From NCBI RefSeq assembly GCF_040183065.1, contig NC_091131.1, forward strand, positions 10,820,800 to 10,884,799: a stretch of 64,000 bases of DNA. The letters run 5' to 3'. This document shows positions 11,436-21,669 of the stretch, in pieces; the stretch's first letter is position 1; every line of letters begins with the position of its first letter. The DNA is from Periplaneta americana (Eukaryota; Arthropoda; Insecta; Blattodea; Blattidae). The notes under the pieces are model-generated. The model searched no databases and had not been told where the DNA came from. It saw only the letters and a list, made by a program, of their open reading frames with translations. A program made the translations under genes and the position numbers.

Positions 11436-11654
11436 GGTAATTAGCAAGGGACCCCCGGTCTTTTATAAAGTATGTGGCTAGATTAGTGGGTTAATTGAGG
11501 GGATATCTAAGTGACGTGGGGCCGAGAAATATGTGAAAAGATTTCAATGATTTAAGATCCTCTGCCTCACGTAAATTAAATATCCCTTCATTTAACCCAC
11601 TAACCTTGTCACGTAGCTACCTTGTAAAAGACCGGCGATCCCTTGCTAATTACC
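11436..11654. mobile_element. 219-bp fold-back MITE
   Basis: Two arms of about 88 bp are inverted: ggtaattagcaagggac at the left end, and the complement of ggtaattagcaagggatc at the right. They enclose a short centre. The flanks gaaatagt (11428-11435) and gaaatggt (11655-11662) form an 8-bp duplication with one mismatch. Almost the entire element can fold back. Confidence 0.85.
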
Positions 11655-11662
11655 GAAATGGT

Positions 11663-12290
11663 GTAACTCACCTTTTAAATTAACCATTGGCCTAGCTTGG
11701 ATGCACCCAGATTCCATCCGAGAAACTTAGGTTACTGGACCAATGTTTTCCACTGAGCTAACACGTTATTGACAAACGAACAATCGAATATAACTTAAGT
11801 ATGACGTATGGTCATGGAAGCATCTACTTCTCGAGTACACGTGGTCGAAGCTAATAATTGAGTTACACTACGCGGAATCAACATTTCAACTTTGTCACGT
11901 GAAAGTGACACGGCATAAATAGCAATATGTAAATAAAGGAATAAATTATTACAATAAATATTTTTAATAATTATTAAGATAAATATAAGCTATGTAGAAA
12001 ACTTAGTTACAATTCGATAGAATCGATCATTGATATCAGGAATATTATATCCATATACTTAACTTACTTCGTGTGATGATGTCTTAACTAACTAACGTCT
12101 TAAACATGTAGCATTTTTGGAAAATTATAGTGCCATACTGTCTAGAGTAATTTTATTGTTGCAAGATTCTTTCATTTACCCTATTCGTCTTGAGTCTCAT
12201 CTTTACCCATCTTTCCCTCCTACTTTTTACAAGACACCAGAATTACGGATAAAGACCACAGTGTAAGATATAACTATCAAACTAATATTA
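11663..12290. other. No gene recognised
   Basis: AT-rich; no feature supported. Confidence 0.4.
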
Positions 12291-12292
12291 TA

Positions 12293-12401
12293 TATTTATT
12301 AATTTGTCCTACAGAATAATATCTGTAACATTGAATTTTTCTCCTCAAATATTAATAGTCAATATTACAGATATTATTCTGTAGGACAAATTAATAAATG
12401 T
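12293..12401. repeat. Hairpin with about 36-bp arms and SINE-A tail motif in the loop
   Basis: The left arm tttgtcctacagaataatat and the right arm atattattctgtaggacaaa are exact complements within a longer 36-bp near-perfect inverted repeat. The loop contains gaatttttctcctcaaatat, the same sequence that follows the tRNA-like head in SINE-A at 12690. It may be a small MITE that captured, or landed around, a SINE tail. Confidence 0.75.
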
Positions 12402-12574
12402 ACAATATTCTCATAGCTGCAGTGCATATATTTGTACAAATTACTGTGCACGCAACTGCGGAATCCCGGCCAAACAAGTCACTCAGCTGAGTGTGCTCCT
12501 AGTATAATGGCAGTTGACATTGGACATATACGTCAACATATATACCTAACTTGGAGTCAGGCCACAAAGGGAAA

Positions 12575-12722
12575 CATTGAAGGAGGAGGGTTCGGTCCGG
12601 TACTGTGGGTTGAATTCGGCGTAGCTCAGTGGTCAGAGCGCTTGGTACGTAGAACCAAGGACCCGGGTTCGATCCCCGGCGCCGGAGCGAATTTTTCTCC
12701 TCAAATATTAATGATCAAACTA
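12575..12722 (+). mobile_element. SINE-A, tRNA-derived
   Basis: A tRNA-like head occupies 12615-12688 with box A (tagctcagtggtcagagcg) and box B (gggttcgatcccc). It folds as a cloverleaf: acceptor TTCGGCG/CGCCGGA, D stem GCTC/GAGC and T stem CCGGG/CCCGG. The anticodon arm folds as a 6-bp stem with a 7-base loop ACGTAGA, lacking U33. A 5' extension (ggaggagggttcgg) is shared with the copy at 13903-14045. The body is gaatttttctcctcaaatat. The extension, the body and the abnormal anticodon loop argue for a SINE and against a tRNA gene. Confidence 0.85.
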
Positions 12723-12724
12723 AT

Positions 12725-13405
12725 GTTTTATAGTGAGCTTGAAATAACATTGCAATCCAGTTTCAGCATCGTGATTCTCTCAGTTTGGTCGGGTATATGA
12801 AGTAAGATGCATTTCTTTTTTCAATTTAGGCCTAGCTAGCCTACATGTGAAAATGTCAAACAATATGTCTTTTATGTTATAATCATTATCTTACTATTAT
12901 TCACTGATAAATGACAAGTGCTTGATAAAGTTAAGGTGATTCAGTAACACAACTTTAATCTTCGATCAGAAAGATAGCCATAGACATATTGCTGAGTGGA
13001 ATCGTCTCCGCCATAATTTGTCTTGAAATTGTTCCCCGCGTGTGAAGTAACCAGACCGGCGGCGTTCGCACGACGTATGGGCTGAAGATGAAATAATTTT
13101 GTTCAAAATTATTTTATATCACCCGTTAATGTACTCGTCAAAAAGAATTCTAAACCTAATGGCCCAGTCATGTATTAGTAGAATAGCTGCTTACTGCAAC
13201 TCCTTTCAGGAGTATGGAGCGCGCATCAACGCGATTTCTCCTCTGAGATTTGGGAGATTTTTCCTACATCATCTTCTATCTTTTTCCTGCTCTTACTTCT
13301 TAAGTCGGTCTCAATGATAAAATATTCATATTGGGAGGATTGATAAGATTTTAACTCACCATGGGTGACAGTGGATTTCATGAGCTTCATATAGTGTTAT
13401 TATGT
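12725..13405. other. No gene recognised
   Basis: Nothing identifiable between two SINEs. Confidence 0.4.
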
Positions 13406-13413
13406 ATGTCTTT

Positions 13414-13887
13414 GCCGCATCTGTGGCTACAGGCACTCTGGCCTTCCATCCAGGCAGCCCGCGTTCAATCCCCTGTCAGGTCTGGGTGGTATTTGTGGTG
13501 GAAAAAAAATAAGACGTTGCAGAGGGGTTTCTCAGGGTACTCCCGTTTTCCCCTTTATCCCACCAACACTCCACTTTCCCCACATTTCATCTATCAACTG
13601 CAATAGTAAAAATAGGCAGGGGTTGTGTCTGGGGTAGTACAGGTTTCCGATGCTGACATAGTTTCTAAGGGCTTGGGGCTCCGGGTTCTGGGATTCGAGC
13701 TCGTCAGCCGATGAGACATTACCTGTAGAGCCCAGAAAAGATAGCACGCATGTCAGCGTCGGATTCATAAATGTCACCCAGACCGTCATCGGATATAGGG
13801 TATACAATGAGCCTAAACGGCATAAGTGCAACGATTCATCCCGGATCCAGCCCCCGTGAAATGAATGAATGAATGAATCAATCAATC
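13414..13887 (+). mobile_element. SINE-B, 474 bp with GAAT/CAAT tail
   Basis: An 8-bp duplication atgtcttt (13406-13413, 13888-13895) flanks the element. It begins gccgcatctgtggctacagg, has a box-B-like cgttcaatcccctgtcagg, a long body with tgcagaggggtttctcaggg, and ends in (gaat)n(caat)n. The simple-repeat tail and the duplication fit SINE or LINE-type insertion; the weak tRNA-like head suggests a SINE. Confidence 0.8.
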
Positions 13888-13902
13888 ATGTCTTTTGCTT
13901 AT

Positions 13903-14045
13903 TAATGAAGAAAAATTCTTTCCGGCACCGGGAATTGAACCCAGAACCTTCAGCTTGGCGCGATGAGTGCTCTTACCAGCTGAGCTAAGCCGAGATCTAG
14001 TTCACAGTGATGGCCGAACTCCCCTCCTTTGTATTGATGTATGTT
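13903..14045 (-). mobile_element. SINE-A, tRNA-derived, minus strand
   Basis: Minus-strand reading gives the box A region ggcttagctcagctggtaag, box B ggttcaattccc and the same body gaatttttctt. The 5' extension (ggaggggagttcggcc) lies toward 14045. It abuts a second SINE-A in the opposite orientation, giving a head-to-head pair. Confidence 0.85.
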
Positions 14046-14160
14046 CGGCCGGCAGAATCGGATCTCGGCATAGCTCAGATGGTAAGAGCGCTCAGCGCAC
14101 CAAGCTGAGGGTCCTCTCCGGTTCCGGAATGAATTTTTCTCCATTAATAAGTATCTACAT
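14046..14160 (+). mobile_element. SINE-A, tRNA-derived, plus strand
   Basis: The box A region ggcatagctcagatggtaag lies at about 14068. Box B is degenerate (ctccggttccgg), followed by gaatttttctcc. It starts where the minus-strand copy ends. Confidence 0.8.
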
Positions 14161-14559
14161 CAGCGTTGTCAGACACAGCCTAAACGGAGCGGAGCGCTCC
14201 ACTATAACTCGTTGCGAGTTCCGGTGCTTCCACAGACATAAGCAAGTTCACGCTCCGACTGGACGTCTCTAGCACCACAACCGGTTTCGGAGCTTACAAC
14301 TCTGACACTACTGATCTACATGATGACTACATAAGTCACTGATTACACAACATTTAATAGAGGACGGCGAAGTCCTTATATGAAAATATATAGTCTATGT
14401 CCTTTGCCTTATCTTTTTCTATTGTTGACAGAAAATGTCAAGTTTGTAGCTAGGTCTATTATTATTGTTTGCTAGGTGGGTCCCTAAGGCATGAAATGCT
14501 GTTCAGAAGTGGGAAAGGGTGAAGTTTTTTTTATTTTACTAATGGCGAATACTTATAGT

Positions 14560-14960
14560 CGCGACGCTGTTATTCCCGGCGTGATTCCTCCTCTTTGCTT
14601 ACGTCTTAGGAAGTGAAGGCTCTATAAAATCTAGGTAGGTAGTATCGTTCGCCATTTTTGTTCTTTCGTTGCCGAGCTACCATATGAGGAATCTATTTAC
14701 CACACCGTTAAACATTATCATGTCGTAAATTCTATGATAATAAATAAAATGCACTGTAATTCAGCAAATAATGTCCTCGTGTGCTTTCTGCGAACGCCGA
14801 CGAAAGAGCTAAAATGGCGGGCGATTATATTAAGTATTTATCGAGCCTTAGGAAATTCATAACGTCTTCAATAGCGAATCATAAGACGCACACGTTTAAA
14901 TGTAGGTGACCTGCAACGTGATTGGCTGCCGGAAATTAGAGCGACGGGACTATAGGTAAT
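14560..14960. repeat. Imperfect inverted repeat, possible MITE
   Basis: cgttcgccatttttgttctt near 14650 pairs imperfectly with aaagagctaaaatggcgggc near 14807, and the flanking parts (tgaaggctctataaa and tatttatcgagcctta) also pair. The boundaries and the target duplication are not clear. Confidence 0.5.
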
Positions 14961-14999
14961 TCACTCGTATGAAGCCGGTTATGTAGATCAATTTACCGA

Positions 15000-15228
15000 C
15001 AGAATCGTTGCCCGGGGTGCGTTATAGGAGGCTGGTCTACGCTACACCCACTATGATGAGTTGATTATGAAGATTTGTTGGGATACCACAAGGGAACTGG
15101 AGCTCCCAGAGAAAACACCCATGTTACCTGGACCGGCTTGCTCAACACAAGTTATAAATCTGGGATCGAACCCGGTTCTACAGGATTATAATCCAGCGCT
15201 CTAGCCACTAGACCACCACGGCGGCTTG
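15000..15228 (-). mobile_element. SINE-C, tRNA-derived
   Basis: On the minus strand: gtggtctagtggctagagcg (box A) and gggttcgatccc (box B), then ttataacttgtgttgagcaa and ttctctgggagctccag. The same body follows a box B at 47795-48010 on the plus strand, so this is a dispersed family. Confidence 0.8.
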
Positions 15229-15229
15229 G

Positions 15230-16399
15230 CAAGGGTGATTATCCAATGTTCTCAGAGATATTAAAAATTTTGGGAAAGTATGTGACTAAAGGCGAAACGA
15301 AAAAACTCTTTTAAAACAATGGAAATCTCCCTCTCCTTCTACCTAAAAAAACATTTAGATCGCAGAAACTAGGTGGAGAAACTACGGCTTCATTTTTGGT
15401 GGTGCACAAGGAATTATCGTAGTTGATTTCCTGGAACATAGTGCCTCTATAAATGTTGAATATTCTAACCTGAGACGGCTACAAGAACGAAAGTGAAGAT
15501 TTTAAGGAAGCAGAGCAAGGAAGCGTTTGCAACTTAAATGACATTGCAAGACTATGAGTCAGAACTGTTGTGTCATCCACGATGTTCGCCAGATTTGGCT
15601 TCATCAGACTACTCCATCAAGCAAACTCCTCAGGAATTTTATTAAAGAGACAACGCAGAGAATAAGTTAACTGATTTCAATCTCCTTTAAATTCAGAGGA
15701 CCCAAAAATGAGCTGCCAGGGTATTTATATTTAATTCAATATAATTCCGGACGTTGTAACATTTTATGTGAGGAAATTCCTTCTCCTATCCAAGGCATCA
15801 CTAATCATTGATACCCATGATATGTACAACGAGGGAGATAATACTGTAGTTGAGCGAATCGAGTATTTTCTAAGTCAAAGAATACCACACTGCGCATGCT
15901 CCGAGACGAAAGTTTTGGTTCGTGTGATGGCGAGGTATTCGCTTCGATTTCTGTGCTGAGGGAATTCAAATTGTAGCCTCATATGAACCGCGCTCCAGAT
16001 CTTGAACATTTTCGTCCGCTCAACAATTATGTCCCTCACTGGTTGCTGTACGTGTCTTTTTAGACGACAGTCATCTGTCAGTATCTCCTCTACTAATATA
16101 AGGGATTTAGTGAAGTCAGTCTGTGGACCTTCACTAGTAATTTAGCCTGTAAAGTTTTATTATAGCTGATGCTTCATCGAGCCATCTGAATTAAAGAATT
16201 TGGTTTCGTAAACCCACTGAGCTGCCGAGAAGGCCGATAAAGGACTCTTATCGAATATGAGTGAATTTCATCCCCATTACCAGCGAAAACATAAGCGTAT
16301 TCGTTACCTGTAGCATTAGTGAGCCCAGAAATCAACAAGAGATGCATCGTTTTCGCCCTCCAGAACGTTTCTTAGTCGAGTGGTCAGCTGACGACACAT
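15230..16399. other. No gene recognised
   Basis: No supported feature. Short frames at 15768-15959 and 16261-16491 show no family traits. Confidence 0.4.
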
Positions 16400-17115
16400 A
16401 CTTACTTACAAAAATGGCTTTTAGAGAATCCGGAGGTTCATTGCCGCCCTCACATAAGCCCGCCATCGGTCCCTATCCTCAGCAAGATTAATACAGTCCC
16501 TACCATCATATCTCACCTCCCTCAAATCTATTGTAATATTCTCCCATCTACGTCTCGGCCTCCCCAAAGGTATTTTTTCCTCCGGCCTCCCAACGGCTAC
16601 GGCTACGGCTTAACGTACGTAGAAATTTTCATTCTCTTGTTCTCCTTTTCCAAGTCCTTCACACTTCTACACCTACCTACCTTGCCTCCCGTTTCAGTTA
16701 CCTATCATCATATCATAATCTCTTCACACGCACGCAAAATAGCCATACCAACACATAAGACATCATCGTATTCATCATCATACACAATCTCGCTCTCGCG
16801 GAATACCCTACCCAGTGACATCAGAGACTGTCGGAATTTAGTAGCGTTAAAAAACAAGCTTATTAAGCATTTTCTTACTGCGTAGAGTAAGTTTAATTTT
16901 TATTTAATCAATAAAAGAAAGCTTCTCTCTTCTTAACTTTTACAATAAACTCTCTAGCTTTTATTAATCAGTTAATCTTTTAGTACTTTGATTTTTATTG
17001 TATTTGTAAATTTAATATTAATTGTAATTATAATTGTAATTGTATTCTTAATATTGTAGTTGTAATCACCTGGTAGAGGGGAAGAGAAGACCTGATGGCC
17101 TTATCTCTACCAGGC

Positions 17116-17146
<31 letters not shown>

Positions 17147-17676
17147 ACACTCTATATGCATTTCTGGATTCGCCCATACGTGCTACATGCCCTGCCCATC
17201 TCAAACGTCTGAATTTTATGTTCCTAATTATGTTGGGTAAAGAATACAATGCGTGTAGTTCTGCGTTGTGTAACTTTCTCCATTCTGTTGTAACTTCATC
17301 TCTCTTAGCCCCAAATATTTTCCTAAGCACCTTATTCTCAAACACCCTTAGCCTCTATTTCTCTCTCAAGGTAAGAGTCAAAGTTTCACACCCATACAGA
17401 ACAACCAGTAATATAGGGCCTAACTGTTTTATAAATTCTTTCCTAAGCTTTTTTGAGAGCAGACCGGATGACAAAAGCTTCTCAACAGAATAATAACAGG
17501 CATTTCCCATATTTATTCTGCGTTTTATTTCCTCCTGAGTGTCATTTATATTTGTTACTTTTGCTCCAAGATATTTGAACTTTTCCACCTTTTCAAAGGA
17601 TAAATTTCCAATTTTTATATTTCTATTTCGTACAATATTCTGGTCACGAGACATAATCATATACTCAGCTGGCGAC
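16400..17676 (-). pseudogene. LINE-A 3' end, split by LINE-C
   Basis: Minus-strand C-terminal part of a non-LTR retrotransposon protein. In order (high to low coordinates) it shows YMIMSRDQN, FEKVEKFKYLGAKVTN, VVLYGCETLTLTLRE, then KVLRKIFGAKRDEV, RRLRWAGHVARMGESRNAY, and after the insertion GRPRRRWE and the end of the frame near 16415. Both the frame and the DNA are interrupted at 16597-17144 by LINE-C; joining the flanks restores the LINE-A order. A frameshift lies near 17355. The 3' tail is a (TAAG)n run, on the plus strand cttactta near 16401. This part of the protein follows the RT domain; an RTE-like clade is inferred. Confidence 0.85.
16597..17144 (+). mobile_element. LINE-C 3' end inserted in LINE-A
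   Basis: Frame 16637-16885 ends with ARKIAIPTHKTSSYSSSYTI, LPSDIRDCRNLVALKNK and a stop. This matches the C-terminus typical of CR1/jockey-like LINEs (xWNxLPxxIRxxxxLxxFKxxL). Here the usual WN is replaced by SRN. The 3' UTR ends with a hairpin (17070-17113, ctggtagagg / atctctaccag) followed by seven AAAT repeats. It is 5' truncated and sits between two halves of a minus-strand LINE-A. Confidence 0.85.
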
Positions 17677-18155
17677 TCTATCTCTCCATTATCGCCATAC
17701 TATCGTTAGGATCCGGAAGGTTCATATTGTACCTTAGAAGCTTCATACCGGATCTTAGTCGCCATCTCATTGCCTTTGAATAGCTTCTGTAGTTCAGAAT
17801 TGAATTAAATGTATAGCCTATAGCTGTTGCCATCTAAATACACGGAACTTGTTGTGGAACTCGTTGTACATTTGTCGGCTGCATTTGAAAGTAGCATTAT
17901 TTGCTGTGTGTCTAGTCGTTGCGTCACTCCAGCCAATCAACTATACACAAAGGTCTGGCAGTGAGTTGGCACAATGCTTGCCGGTCTGTTGTCCTGGAAG
18001 TGTAACTTTTCTTAATGCTATAATTGTGCATATAGGTAAGTTGTACTCTTGAATATTAGAATATGTTTCAGGGCAATTTTGTAGGTAATCATTCAGGTAT
18101 ATTTCTTGTTTGAATACTGAGAATAGAATCTGTCGATTATTCTTACAATTTGTTA
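17677..18155. other. No gene recognised
   Basis: Unassigned DNA between the split LINE-A and the mariner-like element. Confidence 0.4.
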
Positions 18156-18342
18156 TACAGGGCTTTGATTTCAAATATTCCCAGTCAAAATAACTAATTA
18201 TTTAAACTGAATTTACTTAAAAAAAACACGGCAATTTAGATATTGAGGGGAAAGTATGAAACGAAGCTTAATTGCATTTTAGATTTCACCTCCATCCCCA
18301 GTCTCCCCCTTTTAGAAATTCCAAATGGCACTCCTATTTTTT

Positions 18343-19055
18343 ATCTAAGTATATGATTATGTCTCGTGACCAGAATATTGTACGAAATGGAAATATAAAA
18401 ATTGGAGATTTATCCTTCGAAGAGGTGGAAAAATTGAAATATTTTGGAGCAACAGTAACAAATATAAATGACACTCGGGAGGAAATTAAACGCAGAATAA
18501 ATATGGGAAATGCCTGTTATTATTCGGTTGAGAAGCTTTTGTCATCTAGTCTGCTGTCAAAAAATCTGAAAGTTAGAATTTATAAAACAGCTATATTACC
18601 GGTTGTTCTATATGGTTGTGAAGCTTGGACTCTCACTTTGAGAGAGGAACAGAGATTAAGGGTGTTTGAGAATAAGGTTCTTAGGAAAATATTTGGGGCT
18701 AAGAGGGATGAAGTTACAGTAGAATGGAGAAAGTTGCACAACGCAGAGCTGCACGCATTGTATTCTTCACCTGACATAATTAGGAACATTAAATCCAGAC
18801 GCTTGAGATGGGCAGGGCATGTAGCACGTATGGGCGAATCCAGAAATGCATATAGAGTGTTAGTTGGGAGGCCGGCGGGAAAAAGACCTTTGGGGAGGCC
18901 AAGACGTAGATGGGAAGATAATATTAAAATGGGTTTGAGGGAGGTGGGATATGATGGTAGAGACTGGATTAATCTTGCTCAGGATAGGAATCAATGGCGG
19001 GCTTATGTGAGGGCGGCAATGAACCTCCGGGTTCCTTAAAAGCCAATAAGTAAGT
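18343..19055 (+). pseudogene. LINE-A C-terminal copy inside the mariner-like left repeat
   Basis: A 13-bp duplication actcctatttttt (18330-18342, 19056-19068) flanks this 5'-truncated LINE. It is the best preserved LINE-A copy here: one frame without stops gives KYMIMSRDQNIVRNGNIKIG, YGCEAWTLTLREEQRLRVFE, RRLRWAGHVARMGESRNAY and GRPRRRWEDNIKMGLREVGY, ending AAMNLRVP at 19039. The tail is taagtaagt. The apparent 255-codon frame starting at 18272 is chimeric: its first 24 or so residues come from the transposon repeat. No RT catalytic core remains, so it cannot be active alone. Confidence 0.9.
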
Positions 19056-19246
19056 ACTCCTATTTTTTGTACTTATAAATGAAAGAGCAATAAATTGTTT
19101 ATACACCTCATTCATTTATTTCGCATCTTTTGTTTTATATCGTTGTCTGGCAACCTCGATTGTTATGTTGATTAGAGCTGAAGCTACAAATACCATTGGG
19201 CATTTCTTGTAATAGTAGTTGTATTCGTGTATTAAATTATTGTAAA

Positions 19247-19889
19247 ATGATGTATACCCTTCGAGAGAGAACAGACATCATATTTATTTATGAAAACAAT
19301 TGTGCTCGTAGAACTGCTAGAGCTTTCAACGAGAGGCATCCTGGGAAAAACAAGCCACCGATATGTTATAGATCTAATACGGAAATTTGAAGAAACTGGT
19401 TCTGTGTGCAATAAAGCAAATGGTCAACCTAGAAAATTCGATAAAACTTCGCAGATTGAAATACTAGGTCATTTCATTAACGAACCCACCACCTCCATTC
19501 CAAAAGTATCTGCTGTAACAAACATTTCTCTTGGTTCCATACATAAAGTGCTGAAAATAAACAAATTCCCCCTCCCCCTACAAAATAGTCACCAACAGCT
19601 CAGCGAAAACGATTTTGATAGAAGAGTAGAATTTTGTGAACAGATGTCTGAGAGAATTGAAAATGATCCAACTTTGACAAACAATATTTGCTTTAGTGAT
19701 GAAGCGACTTTTTTTTTTAAACTGGGTTTGTCAACAAACACAATTGTAGGTACTGGGACATTGAAAATCCTCATGTGTTTCATGAAGATAATACCCAATT
19801 ACCTCAGAAGATCAATGTATGGGCTGGAATTTTTGGGGTTGATATTATTGGACCGATTTCCATTGAAGAAAACCATTTTACAATAATTT
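19247..19889 (+). pseudogene. Mariner-like transposase, frameshifted and truncated
   Basis: The start [15 protein letters not shown] (Met at 19247 or 19250) is followed by [16 protein letters not shown], a paired HTH region. A frameshift near 19350 moves on to [17 protein letters not shown] and SVxxVTNISLGSIHKVLKI. The block ICFSDEATFF carries the first catalytic Asp. A second shift in the T-run near 19715 gives NKHNCRYWDIENPH and INVWAGIFGVDIIGP. The frame stops at 19889, before the second Asp and the last acidic residue. Two shifts and a missing C-terminal third make it inactive. The family is Tc1/mariner in the broad sense; the exact clade is not settled. Confidence 0.85.
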
Positions 19890-20241
19890 AATACAAGAAC
19901 ACAACTATTACAAGAAATGTTCAGTGGTATTCGTAGCTTCAGCTCTAATCAACAGTAACTTCACAATACTCGAGGTTACCAGGCAACGATATAAAACAAA
20001 AGATGTGAAATAAATGAATGAGGTGTATAAACAATTGAATGCTCATTCATATTTAAGTATAAAAATATAGGAATGCCATTTGAAATTTCTAAAGGGGGTG
20101 GCTGGGAGGTGGAGGGTGAAATCTAAAATACTATTAAACCTGGTTTCAGACTTCCCCCCTCAATATCTAAATTGACGTGCTTTTTGTTTGAATTGAATTC
20201 AATTTAAAAGATTGGGAAGTTTTGAAATAAAAGCCTTGTAT

Positions 20242-20741
20242 AATAAAAAAATGATATTTATGGAGTATTCTATTATTAACAAATTTGTCAGTTGATATTG
20301 GGTAAAGTGTGTGTACTACGTCAGCTCCTCTTTACTGTTTGATGATAATGATGATAATAATCATCATATTGCGAGAGATCACTGAGCTGTTACTCTGAAT
20401 AGGGTGTAGTGACGTCATCTTTATGAAAAGGGAATTTATGGAATCATTGCTGCTTTCCTTCTGCAGCAGCATTACAAAGACTGGGTTTGTCGCCCTTCTC
20501 TTTTCATTCTGCCCATCTTTCTCCCCATCCAACCCTTCTCCCCTTCGTTCTTCATCTGCGTCTCCGTTCTTTCTCGTCACCCTCTTTTACTCCCCTCCTT
20601 CATTTGTACCACAAGGTGTAGGCATGGCCTGCTTAGTACGTATTTATTGGGTCCTGTAAGTGATGCAATAAACTCCATTTTAACCTACTGGTATTAGGAG
20701 TACTTTGTTGGGGCTTTCGTAACACGAACTCAGAACCTAAA
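20242..20741. other. No gene recognised
   Basis: A short gat/aat-rich patch near 20341-20372 and a pyrimidine-rich stretch (20500-20600). Overlapping short frames have no recognisable domain. Confidence 0.4.
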
Positions 20742-21661
20742 GTAATAATGAAATATGTTAACATAACAAACAAAACAAAGGTAGTGGATTTCTGTGGCAA
20801 AGACTCTGTACCATGTAAAATTTGTATCAGTGGGAAAAATTTGGAAAGATTCAGTGGATTTAAGTGCCTTGGTGTCAAGTTATCGTTTTTGACAGATCTT
20901 GATATTCCGTATAAAATTCTTAAATACAACAAATTATTATGGGCGTCATTAGTAGTCATGAAACCAAATCTAGTCCAGGACTCACTCGAACACGATTGTG
21001 TAAGACCTTGGCAAGATCCGTTCTACATTACGGGTGCGAATCACGGACTCTAAGAAAAAGCGATGAAAGAAGAATTACCTCTAATGAAATGAAATTTATG
21101 CGCCGAACAGCCGGCTACACAAAGTGGGACCATGAAAGGAATGAAGACATCCTGCAAGAACTAATACTAGAATGTACAGACGTGGACAAATTATTAACAA
21201 AATGGACGATTTTTATGATAATTCTGTTTACAAAATTGTCAACTGCATTGAAGAGTCAAATTTTGTAAAAATATAAAACAAAAACCTTCAGTTTTGCTAA
21301 TAATTTGTAAATATGCAAAAATATCAACTGTATTCCAAATTGAGGAGTTAAATTTTGAAAAATATACAATACAAATCTTCAATTTTGCTAATAATTTGGA
21401 AATACACAAAAATGTCAACTGTAGTCTAAATTGAAGAATCATATTTTGTAAAAAATATATAATAAAAATCTTAAATTTTGCTAATAATTTGTCCACGTCT
21501 GTATTCATCACTATCAAGATAACCGGCACCCACATATCCACCGAATGTCCAGAACACGTATTCCTAGAGCGAGCTTGAACTATAAACCTCCAGGCAATAG
21601 ATCAGAAGGACCTCCTGTGAATGTCGAAAACTTCCGTAGATTGTAACAGTTTGTTAGGATG
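20742..21661 (+). pseudogene. LINE-B copy, split by a MITE
   Basis: Reads KVVDFCGKDSVPCKICISGK, then after a shift LARSVLHYGCESRTLRKSDE and MKFMRRTAGYTKWDHERNED, ending LILEC at the MITE. Beyond the MITE it continues IHHYQDNRH, RTRIPRASLNYKPPGNRSEG. Deleting 21177-21501 plus one TA joins these in frame. It is the same family as 4081-5205. The 3' end is a gatgatgat run into which a hAT element is inserted. Confidence 0.85.
21177..21501. mobile_element. 325-bp Tc1-type MITE with internal tandem repeat
   Basis: The ends CAGACGTGGACAAATTATTA and its complement match over about 27 bases with one difference, flanked by TA (21175-21176, 21502-21503). Inside are three tandem units of 85, 91 and 88 bp, each beginning tcaactg and each ending in gctaataattt, so the right terminal repeat is itself the end of the third unit. 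Confidence 0.9.
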
Positions 21662-21669
21662 ATGATGAT

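Larger units (their letters stand above)
18158..20238 (+). mobile_element. Mariner/Tc1-like element with about 365-bp inverted repeats
   Basis: TA dinucleotides flank the element (18156-18157, 20239-20240) and the ends read CAGGGCTTTGATTTCAAA and, inverted, CAAGGCTTTTATTTCAAA. Imperfect inverted repeats extend inwards from both ends: 18158-18342 plus 19069-19249 on the left (interrupted by a LINE-A) and 19874-20238 on the right, each about 365 bp. A broken transposase frame lies between. Without the LINE the element is about 1.35 kb. The left repeat reaches into the transposase start codon. Confidence 0.9.

Noticed and set aside
12615-12688. Possible functional tRNA gene with cloverleaf fold
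   Set aside because: The anticodon loop lacks U33, the head is fused to a SINE body and 5' extension shared with two other copies; treated as SINE-A.
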